In this document: positions 1 to 8,385 of the stretch, piece by piece
Layout of the letters: each line of letters begins with the position of its first letter
How positions within the stretch are numbered: the stretch's first letter is position 1
Source of the DNA: Streptomyces galbus
GTDB taxonomy: Bacteria > Actinomycetota > Actinomycetes > Streptomycetales > Streptomycetaceae
Assembly (NCBI RefSeq): GCF_005280195.1
Contig: NZ_SZPR01000036.1
Span: 1-64,000 of the forward strand
DNA: 64,000 nucleotides
Reading direction: 5' to 3'
Translations under genes and position numbers: made by a program
Notes under the pieces: generated by a model
The model's database searches: none
What the model was told of the DNA's origin: nothing
Seen by the model: the letters and a program-made list of their open reading frames with translations, nothing else

Positions 1-218
1 TGCCGGTGCGCCGTTCGGCCACGGTGGGTGCCGACCCGCGTTTCGCCGCCGCGGTCCGGGACCTGGTCGTGGAGCGCTCGGCCGTCGAACGCGGCCAGGA
101 CGCCACCCCCTGCGCCCTGGGCGCTCTGGGGCCCAGCCACCAGGTCTGTCCCGTCGGCTGCTGCCCCGCCCGTGCCGCCCGGCCCGCCGCCGCGGGCGCC
201 GACAGCCCCTACGCGTGA
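1..218 (+). CDS. hemH: Probable ferrochelatase, C-terminal end (partial)
   Basis: Only the last ~72 codons are in the window; the reading frame enters from the left edge and stops at 216-218. The tail reads as the C-terminal helix of a ferrochelatase (TVGADPRF..AVRDLVVERSA) followed by a Cys-rich end, SHQVCPVGCCP. Actinobacterial (coproporphyrin) ferrochelatases are known to carry a [2Fe-2S] cluster with ligands in the C-terminus, which fits the clustered cysteines. The enzyme would insert Fe2+ in haem synthesis. The body of the protein is missing from view, so the call rests on the tail alone. Confidence 0.6.
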   Translation, partial: PVRRSATVGADPRFAAAVRDLVVERSAVERGQDATPCALGALGPSHQVCPVGCCPARAARPAAAGADSPYA

Positions 219-275
219 CGCCGGAGACGCAGCCCGACGCGCCTTCACGGCAAGGCGTCCACCCCCTGCCCGCGG

Positions 276-1298
276 TCACCGGGAGGGCGGCGCCTGCCGC
301 AGCCCGGTGAGCCTGCGTACGGCGTCGCGCAGGCTCGTCACGTGGGTCAGCCCGAGCGGTCCCGCGTCGTCCGTGACCGGGTGCCAACCGGGGCCGCACA
401 ACAGCACCGGCGTCCGCGTCCGCGCGCCCCGGACACCCCACCGCGCCTCGGCGACACGTCCGGCGAGACCCAGGTCCGCCGTGTCACCGGTCTGGGCCCA
501 CAGGACGACAGCGAGGGACGCGACACGTCGTACGGCGGTGATCAGCGCGTCGGCCGGTACCGATCCGCCCAGCATGAGGACCGTCAGCCCTTCGTCGCCG
601 AGGACGGCGGTGAGCACGTCGAGCGGGAGCGTGTGCTGCTCCCCGGGGAGACAGGACAGCAGTACGGGGAGTCCGGTGGCGGTCCGGCGGGTGCGGGCGG
701 CGTCGAGGTAGTAGTGGCGCAGGGCGGCGGAGATGTGCCAGGACAGCAGGTGCTCCACCTCGACGTACTGGTCGCCCGAGGACTGCCACTTGCGTCCGAC
801 CGCCTGCAGCGCGGGGGACATCACTTCCTCCCACGCCACCGCGGGCCCGTGGTGGGTGACGGCCTGCCGCAACAGCTCCCGCACCTCTTCCGCGTCGAGG
901 CGTACCGCGGCACGGGCGAGCCCCCGGCACTCGGGCCGGACCCGTCCGAGCGGCAGCCCGCTACCCGCACGCCCCGGGATGCCGTCGGTCCCGGCCGACG
1001 GCTCGAGGGAGGGCCCGTCCGGACCGTGTCCGTGCCCAGAGCCACGCGCGCGGAGCCGCGCGGTGCGCGCGGCCTCGGCCGGGGGAGTGCCCGTCGCGGT
1101 GAGCCGGCACATCTCCTGCGCCATGGCCACGTCGTCGGGTGACCAGCGCCGGTGGCGTCCGTCGGCCCTGGCCGCCGGTCCGAAGCCGTAGCGGCGGTCC
1201 CACGACCGCAGGGTCGTCGGGGAAACACCGAGCAGACGGGCGAGCTGTCCGGTGGTCAGACCCGCGACGGGCACGTCGTCATGCTGGGAGATCGCCAT
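276..1298 (-). CDS. litR: LitR/CarH-like MerR-family regulator with B12-binding domain
   Basis: 340 aa. An N-terminal MerR winged helix (about residues 13-80, TTGQLARLLGVSPTTLRSWD) is followed by a Gly/Pro-rich linker and a B12-binding module. The module has a helical cap with a Trp and an Glu-His pair (KWQSSGDQYVEVEH) and the cobalamin-ligand His222 in GEQHTLP, a variant of DxHxxG. LitR/CarH proteins bind adenosylcobalamin and DNA in the dark and release it in light. The start is an ATG at 1298 with GGAAGAG upstream; the frame stays open far upstream, but that extension overlaps the sigma factor and has no family similarity. The ECF sigma gene lies directly upstream on the same strand, as lit genes do in Streptomyces. 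Confidence 0.78.
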   Translation of the reverse strand: MAISQHDDVPVAGLTTGQLARLLGVSPTTLRSWDRRYGFGPAARADGRHRRWSPDDVAMAQEMCRLTATGTPPAEAARTARLRARGSGHGHGPDGPSLEPSAGTDGIPGRAGSGLPLGRVRPECRGLARAAVRLDAEEVRELLRQAVTHHGPAVAWEEVMSPALQAVGRKWQSSGDQYVEVEHLLSWHISAALRHYYLDAARTRRTATGLPVLLSCLPGEQHTLPLDVLTAVLGDEGLTVLMLGGSVPADALITAVRRVASLAVVLWAQTGDTADLGLAGRVAEARWGVRGARTRTPVLLCGPGWHPVTDDAGPLGLTHVTSLRDAVRRLTGLRQAPPSR

Positions 1299-1498
1299 GC
1301 CCGCTCTTCCGGCCCGGGGGGACGCGCGGATGCGGGCGGGCGGCAGCGTCCGGCAGACGGGCGCGTCGGCGGGCGGGAGGCGTGCGGCGGACGAGAGGCG
1401 TGCGGGGAGGGACGTACGACCACATACGACCTCGACCGGGGTTGCATCGTTGGCGCATCGATGTGCTGTCGGACGCGGGCCCGGCCGCGAGTCGCACC
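1299..1498. other. Intergenic region between sigma factor and LitR-like gene
   Basis: 200 bases without a convincing gene. It holds two close copies of TACGACC (1416-1440 region) and two GCATCG elements around 1444-1462. A LitR operator could lie here, but I cannot identify one with confidence. Confidence 0.3.
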
Positions 1499-2080
1499 TC
1501 AGCGGTGGCTCAGGCAGTCGCCGAGTCGCCGCAGCCCGCGTCGCGCGTGGCTCTTGACGGTGCCCAGGGGCCAGCCGGTGACCTGGGCGATCTGCGTCTG
1601 CGTGAGGTCCTCGAAGAACGCCAGCTCGATCACCGTGCGCTGCTGCACGCTCAGCTCGGCCAGGGACTGGCTGATCAGGACGCGGTCGAGTACCGACTGC
1701 GGGTCCGCGCCGGTCTGCCCCTCGCCGACCGCGAGCAGGGAGCCGGCGGTGGCCACCAGGGTGGCGCGGCGGCTGCGCGCCTCCAGGGCGTCGGCGATCT
1801 TGCGGCGGGTGATGCCCACCAGCCAGGCGGAGAACGCGCCGCGTTCGGGTCGGAACCCGGCGCGGCCGCGCCAGGCCGCGAGGAAGACCGTCTGCGTCAC
1901 GTCCTCGGCCTCGTGCACGTCGCCCAGCGTGCGGCGGCACATGCCCTGCACCATGACGCCCCAGGTCCGGTACGCCTCGGCGAGCGCGGACTCGTCGCCG
2001 GCGGCGAACCGGGCGGCGAGGTCGGACCCGTCGTGGTGCACGGAGGGGGCCGTCGGGGAACTCGTCCGTGTGGCTGTCAT
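1499..2080 (-). CDS. litS: ECF (extracytoplasmic-function) sigma factor, LitS-like
   Basis: 193 aa from the ATG at 2080, preceded by GGGAGTGG. Region 2 is visible as the AEDVTQTVFLAAWR core, and region 4 as a helix-turn-helix at the C-terminus (LTQTQIAQVTGWPLGTVKSH). It would direct RNA polymerase to a small stress or light regulon. The downstream neighbour is a LitR-like B12 regulator. In S. coelicolor the lit sigma factor sits beside LitR and drives light-induced carotenoid genes; no crt genes are visible here. The litS name rests on that neighbourhood. No anti-sigma gene is adjacent. Confidence 0.7.
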   Translation of the reverse strand: MTATRTSSPTAPSVHHDGSDLAARFAAGDESALAEAYRTWGVMVQGMCRRTLGDVHEAEDVTQTVFLAAWRGRAGFRPERGAFSAWLVGITRRKIADALEARSRRATLVATAGSLLAVGEGQTGADPQSVLDRVLISQSLAELSVQQRTVIELAFFEDLTQTQIAQVTGWPLGTVKSHARRGLRRLGDCLSHR

Positions 2081-2385
2081 GATCGACCACTCCCGTTTCC
2101 GAGGCTGTGCGGGTCCCACGGCTGTGGGATCGCTGTCCTCACGCACACCCGAGGACCGTGCGTCCAGCCTCGGCACCGATGCTTTGCGGGACAACTCGCA
2201 CCGATCGTGCATCGAATACTCGCGCACGCAGCGAAACGCGGGGTCCAGCGCCGCATCCGGGAGCCCCGCCCGGGCGGAAGACAGGACGAGTTCCCCGTCT
2301 CACGACCTCCCTCGACGGAGACGGGGAGCTCGCCCCGCCGACCGCTGACGGGAGATCTCCGGGCCGACAGCACCCGCCCGCCGAC
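2081..2385. other. Upstream region of the ECF sigma gene
   Basis: About 300 bases with no supported gene. It must contain the sigma-gene promoter (minus strand) and the left edge of the decayed glycosyltransferase. I see no clear -35/-10 pair. Confidence 0.3.
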
Positions 2386-2742
2386 CGGTGCGTCGGACGG
2401 CTGCACCTCGTCAAGCAGCAGGACGTGCTGCTGCGCGCCTGGCTCACCGCCGGCCTGTGGCCCACCCCTCGTCGTCCTCGACGCCATGGAGGCGGGCCTG
2501 CCGGCCGCCGGCCCGCGTCGCGGGGGAGTCGTGCACTACCTGCACGACGGCGTCAACGGGGTCCTCCTGGACACCGCGTCCGCGGCCACCCTGGCCGAGG
2601 ACCTGGCGCGGCTGGTCGCGCTGCCCGAGCCGCGCCGCACACGCCTCGCGCGCGCCGGACGGGACACGGTGAACACCCGTTTTCTGGTCTCGGGGATGGC
2701 CGGGGCGCTGGCGGAGCTGTACCGGGACGCCGGGAGATCCGG
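2386..2742 (+). pseudogene. Glycosyltransferase family 4 remnant (deleted and frameshifted)
   Basis: Two pieces of a GT4-type glycosyltransferase lie in different plus-strand frames. Frame 1 from 2389 reads CVGRLHLVKQQDVLLRAW, the start of the nucleotide-sugar-binding half. Frame 2 from about 2465 reads LVVLDAMEAGLPA, then VVHYLHDGVNGVLLD, the Glu-rich end of the fold. Intact proteins have roughly 80 residues between these segments; here there are about 25 bases. The N-terminal acceptor domain is absent and the second piece has no stop before it meets the convergent epoxide hydrolase gene. It is a relic, not a functional gene. Confidence 0.75.
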
Positions 2743-2752
2743 ACGGCGGAAC

Positions 2753-3847
2753 CTAGTCCTGCGTGAGGCGGGGCGCCGTCAGGAAGAAGTCCCGCACGTC
2801 CGCCGCGAACAGCTCGGGCACCTCCATCGCGGCGAAGTGGCCCCCGCGGTCGAACTCCGACCAGTGCCTGATGTCGTACAGCCGCTCGGCGAGCGGTCGT
2901 ACCGACTGGGTGATGTCGTGCGCGAACACGGCCACGCCGACCGGCACCGGGCAGGACGGGGCCTGGCGCTGCGACTCGCGGCCCAGTCGCGCGGAGGAGG
3001 CCGCGGTGGCGGTCAGCCAGTACAGGGAGACGTCGGTGAGCATCCGCTCGTCGTCGACCGGCGTGCGAGGATCGGTCCACTGGGCGAACCGCTCGGCTAT
3101 CCAGGCCAGTTGGCCGACCGGCGAGTCGGTCAGGGCGTAGCCGAGGGTCTGCGGGGTGGTGGCCTGCAGGGCCTGGTACGGCGGCCGGTGGGCCATAAGC
3201 TCCCTGACCTTGTCCAGCCGGGCCTCGTCCGTGGCGGACAGGACGACGTCGGCGCCCGGATCCGGCCTGGTCGGCAGGTAGTTGACGTGCACGCCGACCA
3301 CCTGATGGGGTGCCACCGCGCCGAGCGCCAGGGAGATGCCCGAGCCGAAGTCGCCTCCCTGGGCGCCGTAACGCTCGTACCCGAGACGGCGCATCAACTC
3401 CGCCCACGCCCGCGCGACCCGCACGACGTCCCAGCCCCGCTCGTGGGTCGGCCCGGAGAAGCCGAAGCCGGGGATCGACGGGATCACCAGGTGGAAGTCG
3501 CGCGACAACGGCTCGATCACGTCCAGGAATTCGACGAAGGAACCGGGCCAGCCGTGCGTGAGGACCAGCGCCGGCGCGTCCGGCCTGGCGGACCGTACGT
3601 GGACGAAGTGGACGGTCTGGCCGTCGATCTCGGTGATGAAGTGCGGCAGTTCGTTGAGCCGGGCCTCGTGGGCGCGCCAGTCGTACCCGGTGCGCCAGTG
3701 CTCGGCGAGTTGCCTCAGCCGCGCGAGCGGGAAGCCGTAGTCCCACCCGGCGTCGGCGACCTCATCGGGCCACCGGGTGCGCGAGAGGCGGTCGGCCAGG
3801 TCGTCGAGGTCGGCCTCCGGGATGTCGATGCGGAACGGCTTGATCAT
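2753..3847 (-). CDS. Epoxide hydrolase (EHN-type alpha/beta hydrolase)
   Basis: 364 aa with the typical N-terminal epoxide hydrolase cap (FRIDIPEADLDDLADRLSRT, then W..GY), followed by an alpha/beta-hydrolase core. Visible motifs are the oxyanion-hole LTHGWPGSFVEF, the nucleophile elbow GGDFGSG with catalytic Asp, and a C-terminal His in RGGHFAAME. It would hydrolyse epoxides to diols in the cytoplasm; there is no signal peptide. It is divergent from the MarR gene at 3966, with two palindromic sites between them, so it is probably that regulator's target. Confidence 0.85.
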   Translation of the reverse strand: MIKPFRIDIPEADLDDLADRLSRTRWPDEVADAGWDYGFPLARLRQLAEHWRTGYDWRAHEARLNELPHFITEIDGQTVHFVHVRSARPDAPALVLTHGWPGSFVEFLDVIEPLSRDFHLVIPSIPGFGFSGPTHERGWDVVRVARAWAELMRRLGYERYGAQGGDFGSGISLALGAVAPHQVVGVHVNYLPTRPDPGADVVLSATDEARLDKVRELMAHRPPYQALQATTPQTLGYALTDSPVGQLAWIAERFAQWTDPRTPVDDERMLTDVSLYWLTATAASSARLGRESQRQAPSCPVPVGVAVFAHDITQSVRPLAERLYDIRHWSEFDRGGHFAAMEVPELFAADVRDFFLTAPRLTQD

Positions 3848-3890
3848 GAGTGCGCTCCCTGTCGTGGGCGACGGGATTGTTCGTCAGATA

Positions 3891-3934
3891 AACGTTCGTC
3901 GCACTAACGAGGGTAGACTGTTAGTGGCACTAAC
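3891..3934. promoter_or_regulatory. Probable MarR operators between epoxide hydrolase and MarR genes
   Basis: A perfect palindrome GTTAGTGGCACTAAC lies at 3920-3934. A related imperfect copy, CGTTCGTCGCACTAACG, lies just upstream at about 3892-3908. Both share the CACTAAC half-site. They occupy the divergent promoter region, as MarR-family autoregulatory sites do. Binding by the neighbouring MarR protein is inferred. Confidence 0.7.
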
Positions 3935-3965
3935 ACAAGAGGCGTCAGACGCGGAGGACCGCCCC

Positions 3966-4442
3966 ATGAGCCCGACCCCCGAAGCCACCCCGGCCCGGCT
4001 GCGCGCCATCCCCAGCCGCCTGCTCGCCCGGACCGCGACCGTCGCCGAGCGGCTCGTCGGGGAGCGCCTGGCCGCCGAGGGCGCTCACAAGTGGCACTTC
4101 GCGGTACTGGTCGCCCTCGACGAGGCGGGCCCCGCCAGTCAGGCGGACCTGAGCCGCCGCACCGGCATCTACCGCAGCGACATGGTGGCGGTGCTCAACC
4201 AGCTCTCCGGCACCGGATGCATCCGCCGCGACCCCGACCCCGCCGACCGGCGCCGCAACGTCATCACCCTCACCCCGGCCGGACAGCGCCGCCTGGACCG
4301 CCTCGACGCGCTCATCACCGACGCCCAGCGAGAACTCCTCGCCCCGCTCACATCGGAGCAGGGGAGGCAACTCGTGTCCCTGCTCGGCATCCTGACCGAG
4401 CATCACCAGCCGAAGCATCCCGGCGCGGCGGACGAGGAGTAG
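3966..4442 (+). CDS. MarR-family transcriptional regulator
   Basis: 158 aa from the ATG at 3966, preceded by GCGGAGGA; an upstream in-frame ATG would read through the operator region. The winged helix is clear: QADLSRRTGIYRSDMVAVLNQL is the recognition part and DPADRRRNVITLTPAG the wing. MarR proteins are usually ligand-responsive dimeric repressors. The divergent epoxide hydrolase gene and the palindromes between the two suggest that it represses itself and that enzyme until a toxic epoxide or related compound appears. Confidence 0.85.
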   Translation: MSPTPEATPARLRAIPSRLLARTATVAERLVGERLAAEGAHKWHFAVLVALDEAGPASQADLSRRTGIYRSDMVAVLNQLSGTGCIRRDPDPADRRRNVITLTPAGQRRLDRLDALITDAQRELLAPLTSEQGRQLVSLLGILTEHHQPKHPGAADEE

Positions 4443-4486
4443 CCCACCCGCGCGAGCCGGGAGTCACCGCGTGTGCGAGGACCGGC

Positions 4487-5350
4487 TCACAGCCGGGTGG
4501 CCGTGCGGACCAGGCTCGCCAGCGCGAGGGAACGGCTGTGCGCCGGCCAGGCGATGTGGGTGACCACGGGCGGCGCGTCCGTCAGCGGGACGGCGGTGTG
4601 CTCGGCCCACAGCCAGGCGCGGGCGGACTCGGGGAAGACGGCCACGGTACGGCCGAGGGCGATGAGCTGGGCAAGCTGCGTCTGGTCCCGGATCTCCGGG
4701 CCGGGGCCGGGCGGGTAGACGCCGTCCCTGGCCCAGCGGGCGAGCGGCAGGTCGGGAACGTCGGTGACCTCGGCCACGGTCAGTGACCCACGCGCGGCGA
4801 GGGGGTGGCCGGACGGCAGGATCGCGATCTGCCCCTCGGTCATCAGCTCCTCGCTGTCGAACCCGACGAGCGAGTTGAACGGCGCGTGCATGAGCGCGAC
4901 GTCGGCCCGGCCGTCGCGCAGCATCTCGCCCTGCTCGCACGTGCCGCTGGGCACCACCTCGACCTCGGCGGCGTCGGGTGCGGCGGCGTAGGCGTCCAGC
5001 AGCTTGTGCAGCAACTCGTGCGAGGAGCCGGCCTTCACCGCGAGCACCAGCCGGTTGCGGGAAGCCCCGGTTCCGTCCGCGCCGCCGGCCCGGCGGGTGC
5101 GGCGGACGGCGGCGGTGGCCGCCTCCAGTGCCGCGCGGCCCTCGTGGAGCAGCATCTCCCCGGCGCCGGTCAGGGTGACCCCGCGGCGGTCCCGCTCCAG
5201 CAGACGCACCCCGAGACGCCGTTCGAGCTGCTGGATCGCCCGCGACAGGGGCGGCTGGGCCATCCCGAGACGTACGGCGGCACGGCCGAAGTGCAGCTCC
5301 TCCGCCACGGCGACGAAGTACCTCAGCTCACGCGTCTCCAGGGTGTCCAC
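4487..5350 (-). CDS. LysR-family transcriptional regulator
   Basis: 287 aa from a GTG at 5350 (VDTLETRELRYFVAVAEEL). The N-terminal winged helix has the classic FGRAAVRLGMAQPPLSRAIQ..LE signature; the rest is a periplasmic-binding-like effector domain. The frame stays open to 5620, but the protein similarity starts at 5350. No strong ribosome-binding site precedes this start, so the exact start is uncertain. It is divergent from an aldo/keto reductase gene. A perfect inverted repeat lies 18 bases upstream, so it probably controls both genes. Confidence 0.85.
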   Translation of the reverse strand: MDTLETRELRYFVAVAEELHFGRAAVRLGMAQPPLSRAIQQLERRLGVRLLERDRRGVTLTGAGEMLLHEGRAALEAATAAVRRTRRAGGADGTGASRNRLVLAVKAGSSHELLHKLLDAYAAAPDAAEVEVVPSGTCEQGEMLRDGRADVALMHAPFNSLVGFDSEELMTEGQIAILPSGHPLAARGSLTVAEVTDVPDLPLARWARDGVYPPGPGPEIRDQTQLAQLIALGRTVAVFPESARAWLWAEHTAVPLTDAPPVVTHIAWPAHSRSLALASLVRTATRL

Positions 5351-5367
5351 AGCACCAGCGTACGTCC

Positions 5368-5388
5368 GTGATACCGCCCGGGTATCAC
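5368..5388. promoter_or_regulatory. LysR-type inverted repeat operator
   Basis: GTGATACC, five bases, GGTATCAC: a perfect 8+8 inverted repeat in the divergent region between the LysR gene and the aldo/keto reductase. It contains the T-N11-A arrangement expected of LysR boxes. Binding is inferred from position and shape. Confidence 0.7.
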
Positions 5389-5585
5389 AGGCCACCGGGC
5401 CGGTATTGGATGCGCCCGGCACCCGCGGGCGACCATCGACGGCAGGGACGGGGCCGCATCCGCGCCGGTCAGCGCGCTGCGGCGCGCCAGCGCCGGTCCA
5501 CGCGTACGGCCGGCTCCCGTGCCCACCGCGCACCGCCCGCCCGACCTCTGAGCATGCCTCGCCCACAGAAGGACGCAGACTCACC

Positions 5586-6458
5586 ATGAACACGCCCTCC
5601 ACCTCACTGCCCGGCGGCACCTGGGCCCTCGGCGACCTGACCGTCAGCCGCTTCGGCTACGGCGCCATGCAGCTCGCCGGCCCCGGGGTCATGGGACCGC
5701 CCGCCGACCACGACGGCGCGCTCGCCGTCCTGCGCGAGGCCGTCCGCCTCGGGATCACCCACATCGACACCGCCGGCGCGTACGGGCCGCGCGTCACCAA
5801 CCGGCTGATCCGGGAAGCGCTCCACCCGTACCCCGGCGCCCTGCACATCGTGACCAAGGTCGGCGCCGTCCGCGACGAGCAGGGCGGCTGGCCCCCCGCC
5901 CGGCGCCCCGAGGACCTGCGCCGCGCCGTCGAGGAGAACCTGGAGGACCTCGGCCTCGACGCGCTCGACGTGGTCAACCTGCGGATGGGCAACGCCCTCG
6001 GCCCCCTGCCCGGATCCCTCGCCGAACCCTTCGAGGCCCTCGTCGACCTCCAGCAGCGGGGCCTGATCCGTCACCTCGGAGTGAGCAACGCGACCGCGGA
6101 CCAGGTCGAGGAGGCGCAGCGCATCGCGCCGATCGTCTGTGTGCAGAACATGTACAACCTGGCCTACCGCCAGGACGACGACCTGATCGACGACCTCGCC
6201 GCGAACAACATCGCCTACGTGCCGTTCTTCCCGCTCGGCGGTTTCAGCCCCCTGCAGTCCACGGCGCTGTCCGCCGTGGCCGACCGGCTGGACGCGACGC
6301 CGATGTCGGTGGCCCTGGCCTGGCTCCTCCAGCGCTCGCCCAACATCCTGCTGATTCCCGGGACTTCGTCGGTGTCGCACCTGCGGGAGAACATCACGGG
6401 GGCGGGACTGGTACTTCCCGACGACGCGTTGACCGAGCTGGACAAGATCGGCCGCTGA
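5586..6458 (+). CDS. Aldo/keto reductase
   Basis: 290 aa from the ATG at 5586 with AGAAGGA upstream. The (beta/alpha)8 signature is present: GITHIDTAGAYG supplies the catalytic Asp and Tyr, IVTKVG the Lys, and a C-terminal NADPH site reads LLIPGTSSVSHLREN. The usual catalytic His strand (LxxxH) appears as DVVNLRMGN, with Arg where His is expected, so chemistry or substrate range may differ from textbook members. It would use NADPH to reduce aldehydes or ketones. The divergent LysR gene and its inverted repeat are the likely control. Confidence 0.85.
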   Translation: MNTPSTSLPGGTWALGDLTVSRFGYGAMQLAGPGVMGPPADHDGALAVLREAVRLGITHIDTAGAYGPRVTNRLIREALHPYPGALHIVTKVGAVRDEQGGWPPARRPEDLRRAVEENLEDLGLDALDVVNLRMGNALGPLPGSLAEPFEALVDLQQRGLIRHLGVSNATADQVEEAQRIAPIVCVQNMYNLAYRQDDDLIDDLAANNIAYVPFFPLGGFSPLQSTALSAVADRLDATPMSVALAWLLQRSPNILLIPGTSSVSHLRENITGAGLVLPDDALTELDKIGR

Positions 6459-6517
6459 GAGCGCAGGGCGACCGCTGGGGCCGGCTGCGGCGCCGCCTCC
6501 GACGACGATCGCCGGGG

Positions 6518-6880
6518 CTACTGCGGCGCAGGCGTCCGCCTCGCCGTGCGGAAGTCGTAGGACGCCCACGCGACGACCGTCGCGGCACCCGCGAGCCCGG
6601 CCACGACGATCCGCAGGGGCCCGCTGGTCAGCAGGGCGGTCAAACCGACGACCAGCGCGCCGCCCAGCATGATCAGGCGGCTCATGTGGCGCTGCCGGGC
6701 CGGCTGGGAGTCCTCGCGGTCCTTGAGGTCGTGCACGGCGTCACGGGCCGGGTGCGCCGAGCCACGGCGCACCCGGGCGCGGTACGTCAGACCGTAGGTG
6801 ATCACCGCGTACAGCGCGACGGCGGCCAGGGCCCAGAGCCAGCCGTCGGGGTCGTCACCCGAGCCTCGAGCCAGAAGCAT
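6518..6880 (-). CDS. Small membrane protein, unknown function
   Basis: 120 aa, starting at ATG 6880 behind GGGGAGGAC. It has three hydrophobic stretches: residues about 14-32 (WLWALAAVALYAVITYGL), then two more after a charged loop (LIMLGGALVVGLTALL and IVVAGLAGAATVVAWA). The loop is rich in Arg/Asp/His. I do not recognise a family. It lies 42 bases downstream of, and on the same strand as, the ATP-binding protein gene. Confidence 0.7.
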   Translation of the reverse strand: MLLARGSGDDPDGWLWALAAVALYAVITYGLTYRARVRRGSAHPARDAVHDLKDREDSQPARQRHMSRLIMLGGALVVGLTALLTSGPLRIVVAGLAGAATVVAWASYDFRTARRTPAPQ

Positions 6881-6922
6881 GACGCCTGTCCTCCCCAGGG
6901 GGCTTCACGGTGCGTGGAACGC

Positions 6923-7354
6923 TCAACTGCTGTGTGCCTGGGCCGCGGCGGCGGCAGCGGGGTCGGCGGGACGGAAGCACGCCGTCACCGTCTTGCCGTG
7001 CCGCTGGCACTTCGTTCCCCACTCGTCGGCGAGTTCGCGCACGATGGCCACCCCGCGTCCGGAGACCGCGCCCGGCTCCGGCTCGCGCGGGCGCGGCAGC
7101 GACGGGTCCTCGTCGTGGACGCTGACCTGGAGGCAGTCGCCGTCCCAGGTGAGGACCAACTGGGCGTCACTGTGCGCATGGATGTGCGCGTTCGTGATCA
7201 GCTCGGACACCGCCAGCACGATGGCGTCCACCGTGTCCGGCTCGCCGGCCGTCCACGGCAGGGACTCCAGTCGTCCGCGTGTCCACTCCCGGCCGGCCCG
7301 CACTCCCTGGGACATGGGGAACGAATGCGCCCAGCCCTTCGCCTTAACTGCCAC
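6923..7354 (-). CDS. RsbW-like ATP-binding regulatory kinase (HATPase_c)
   Basis: 143 aa from a GTG at 7354 preceded by GGAGAGGGAG at good spacing; an earlier ATG at 7432 lacks this. Motifs of the GHKL ATPase fold are seen: VLAVSELITNAHIHA (N box), VHDEDPSLPRP (G1) and SGRGVAIVRELADEWG (G2). Streptomyces encode many such single-domain proteins, which act as anti-sigma factors or anti-anti-sigma kinases, but no partner sigma or STAS protein is adjacent. The C-terminus ends in a poly-Ala run. Confidence 0.8.
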   Translation of the reverse strand: MAVKAKGWAHSFPMSQGVRAGREWTRGRLESLPWTAGEPDTVDAIVLAVSELITNAHIHAHSDAQLVLTWDGDCLQVSVHDEDPSLPRPREPEPGAVSGRGVAIVRELADEWGTKCQRHGKTVTACFRPADPAAAAAAQAHSS

Positions 7355-7520
7355 TGTCCGACTCCCTCTCCTTCGGCCACCGGCCAACGCTTGCACGCGC
7401 ACCGTGTACCCGGCCGCCGACCCGACAGGCATGACGTCACCCTTCCGTGCAAGAGGCGGGCGGCCTCACGGGCGGCGGACCGGTGGTGTCGCCGGCCGGT
7501 GAGGAGCGGCGTGCGCCCGG

Positions 7521-8264
7521 TCAGCGGGTGGGTGGGAGCCGGTAGACGGAGACGTGGGAACGCGAGTCGGCGGTGAACGGCGAGCCGGCCCAGTCCGCGT
7601 GCCTGGCCTCCAGCTCGAACCCGGCGAGCCGGGCCATCAGGTCCAGTTCGGCGGGCCAGACGTAGCGGTGGGGGCTGCGCGCCAGCTCGGCGTTGCGCGT
7701 CCCGTCGAACCGGAAGTGGTGCGACACGACGAGCTGGTTCAGCACGTCGTAGGTGTCCAGGCCGATGTACCCGGGCTCGCACGCCCATACGGTGGCGGCC
7801 TGCCCCGGCGGCAGCTTGCGCAGCTCCGGCACCCAGAGCTCGATCACGAACCGGCCACCGGGCCCGAGATGCCGGGCCGCGTTGCGGAAGCAGTCCACCT
7901 GGGCGGACTGGCTGAGCAGGTTGGAGATGGTGTTGTAGACGAGGTAGACCAGGCTGTACGTGCCGGGAGCGGTGGCGGTCGTCATGTCACCGACGACGAC
8001 CGGGACCGTCGCCTCGTCCGCCTTGGTGCGCAGTCGCTCCACCATCGGCTGTGACAACTCGATGCCGGTGACGGGCACTCCGCGCTCGGCCAGGGGGACG
8101 GCCACCCGGCCGGTCCCGACGGCGAACTCCAGTGCCGCTCCGCCCTCGGCGAGCTGGGCGAGCCGCTCCACCGTCGGACCCAGCACCTCGGGCGCGAACA
8201 TGCCGGAGCCGGGTGTGTCGTAGCGCTGGGCGGTGTCGGCGTCCCAGATGTTCTCCTCGTCCAT
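7521..8264 (-). CDS. Class I SAM-dependent methyltransferase
   Basis: 247 aa if started at ATG 8264 (MDEENIWDADTAQRYD), which matches where relatives begin. The upstream ATGs at 8300 and 8309 add only a low-complexity Met/Asn/Asp stretch. GGAGG precedes 8264 with short spacing. The Rossmann SAM motif is ALEFAVGTGRVAVPLAERG, followed by the acidic GIELS and GDMTTA. The C-terminal half resembles small-molecule methyltransferases. No substrate is suggested by the neighbours. Confidence 0.8.
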   Translation of the reverse strand: MDEENIWDADTAQRYDTPGSGMFAPEVLGPTVERLAQLAEGGAALEFAVGTGRVAVPLAERGVPVTGIELSQPMVERLRTKADEATVPVVVGDMTTATAPGTYSLVYLVYNTISNLLSQSAQVDCFRNAARHLGPGGRFVIELWVPELRKLPPGQAATVWACEPGYIGLDTYDVLNQLVVSHHFRFDGTRNAELARSPHRYVWPAELDLMARLAGFELEARHADWAGSPFTADSRSHVSVYRLPPTR

Positions 8265-8385
8265 GCCCTCCACGTCATTCTTGTCGTTCGTGGCATTCAT
8301 GGCATCCATGCCGTCAACGCTCGGTGCCGACGTGTCGGGTGTCCACCGAATATCGCTGGGGGCGCGCGGAGTTGGGGAGGGACGC

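Noticed and set aside
1139..3907. A 2.7-kb open frame on the plus strand antisense to the sigma, LitR and epoxide hydrolase genes
   Set aside because: High-GC codon bias opens antisense frames; no protein family matches except the short glycosyltransferase piece, and the opposite strand holds clear genes.
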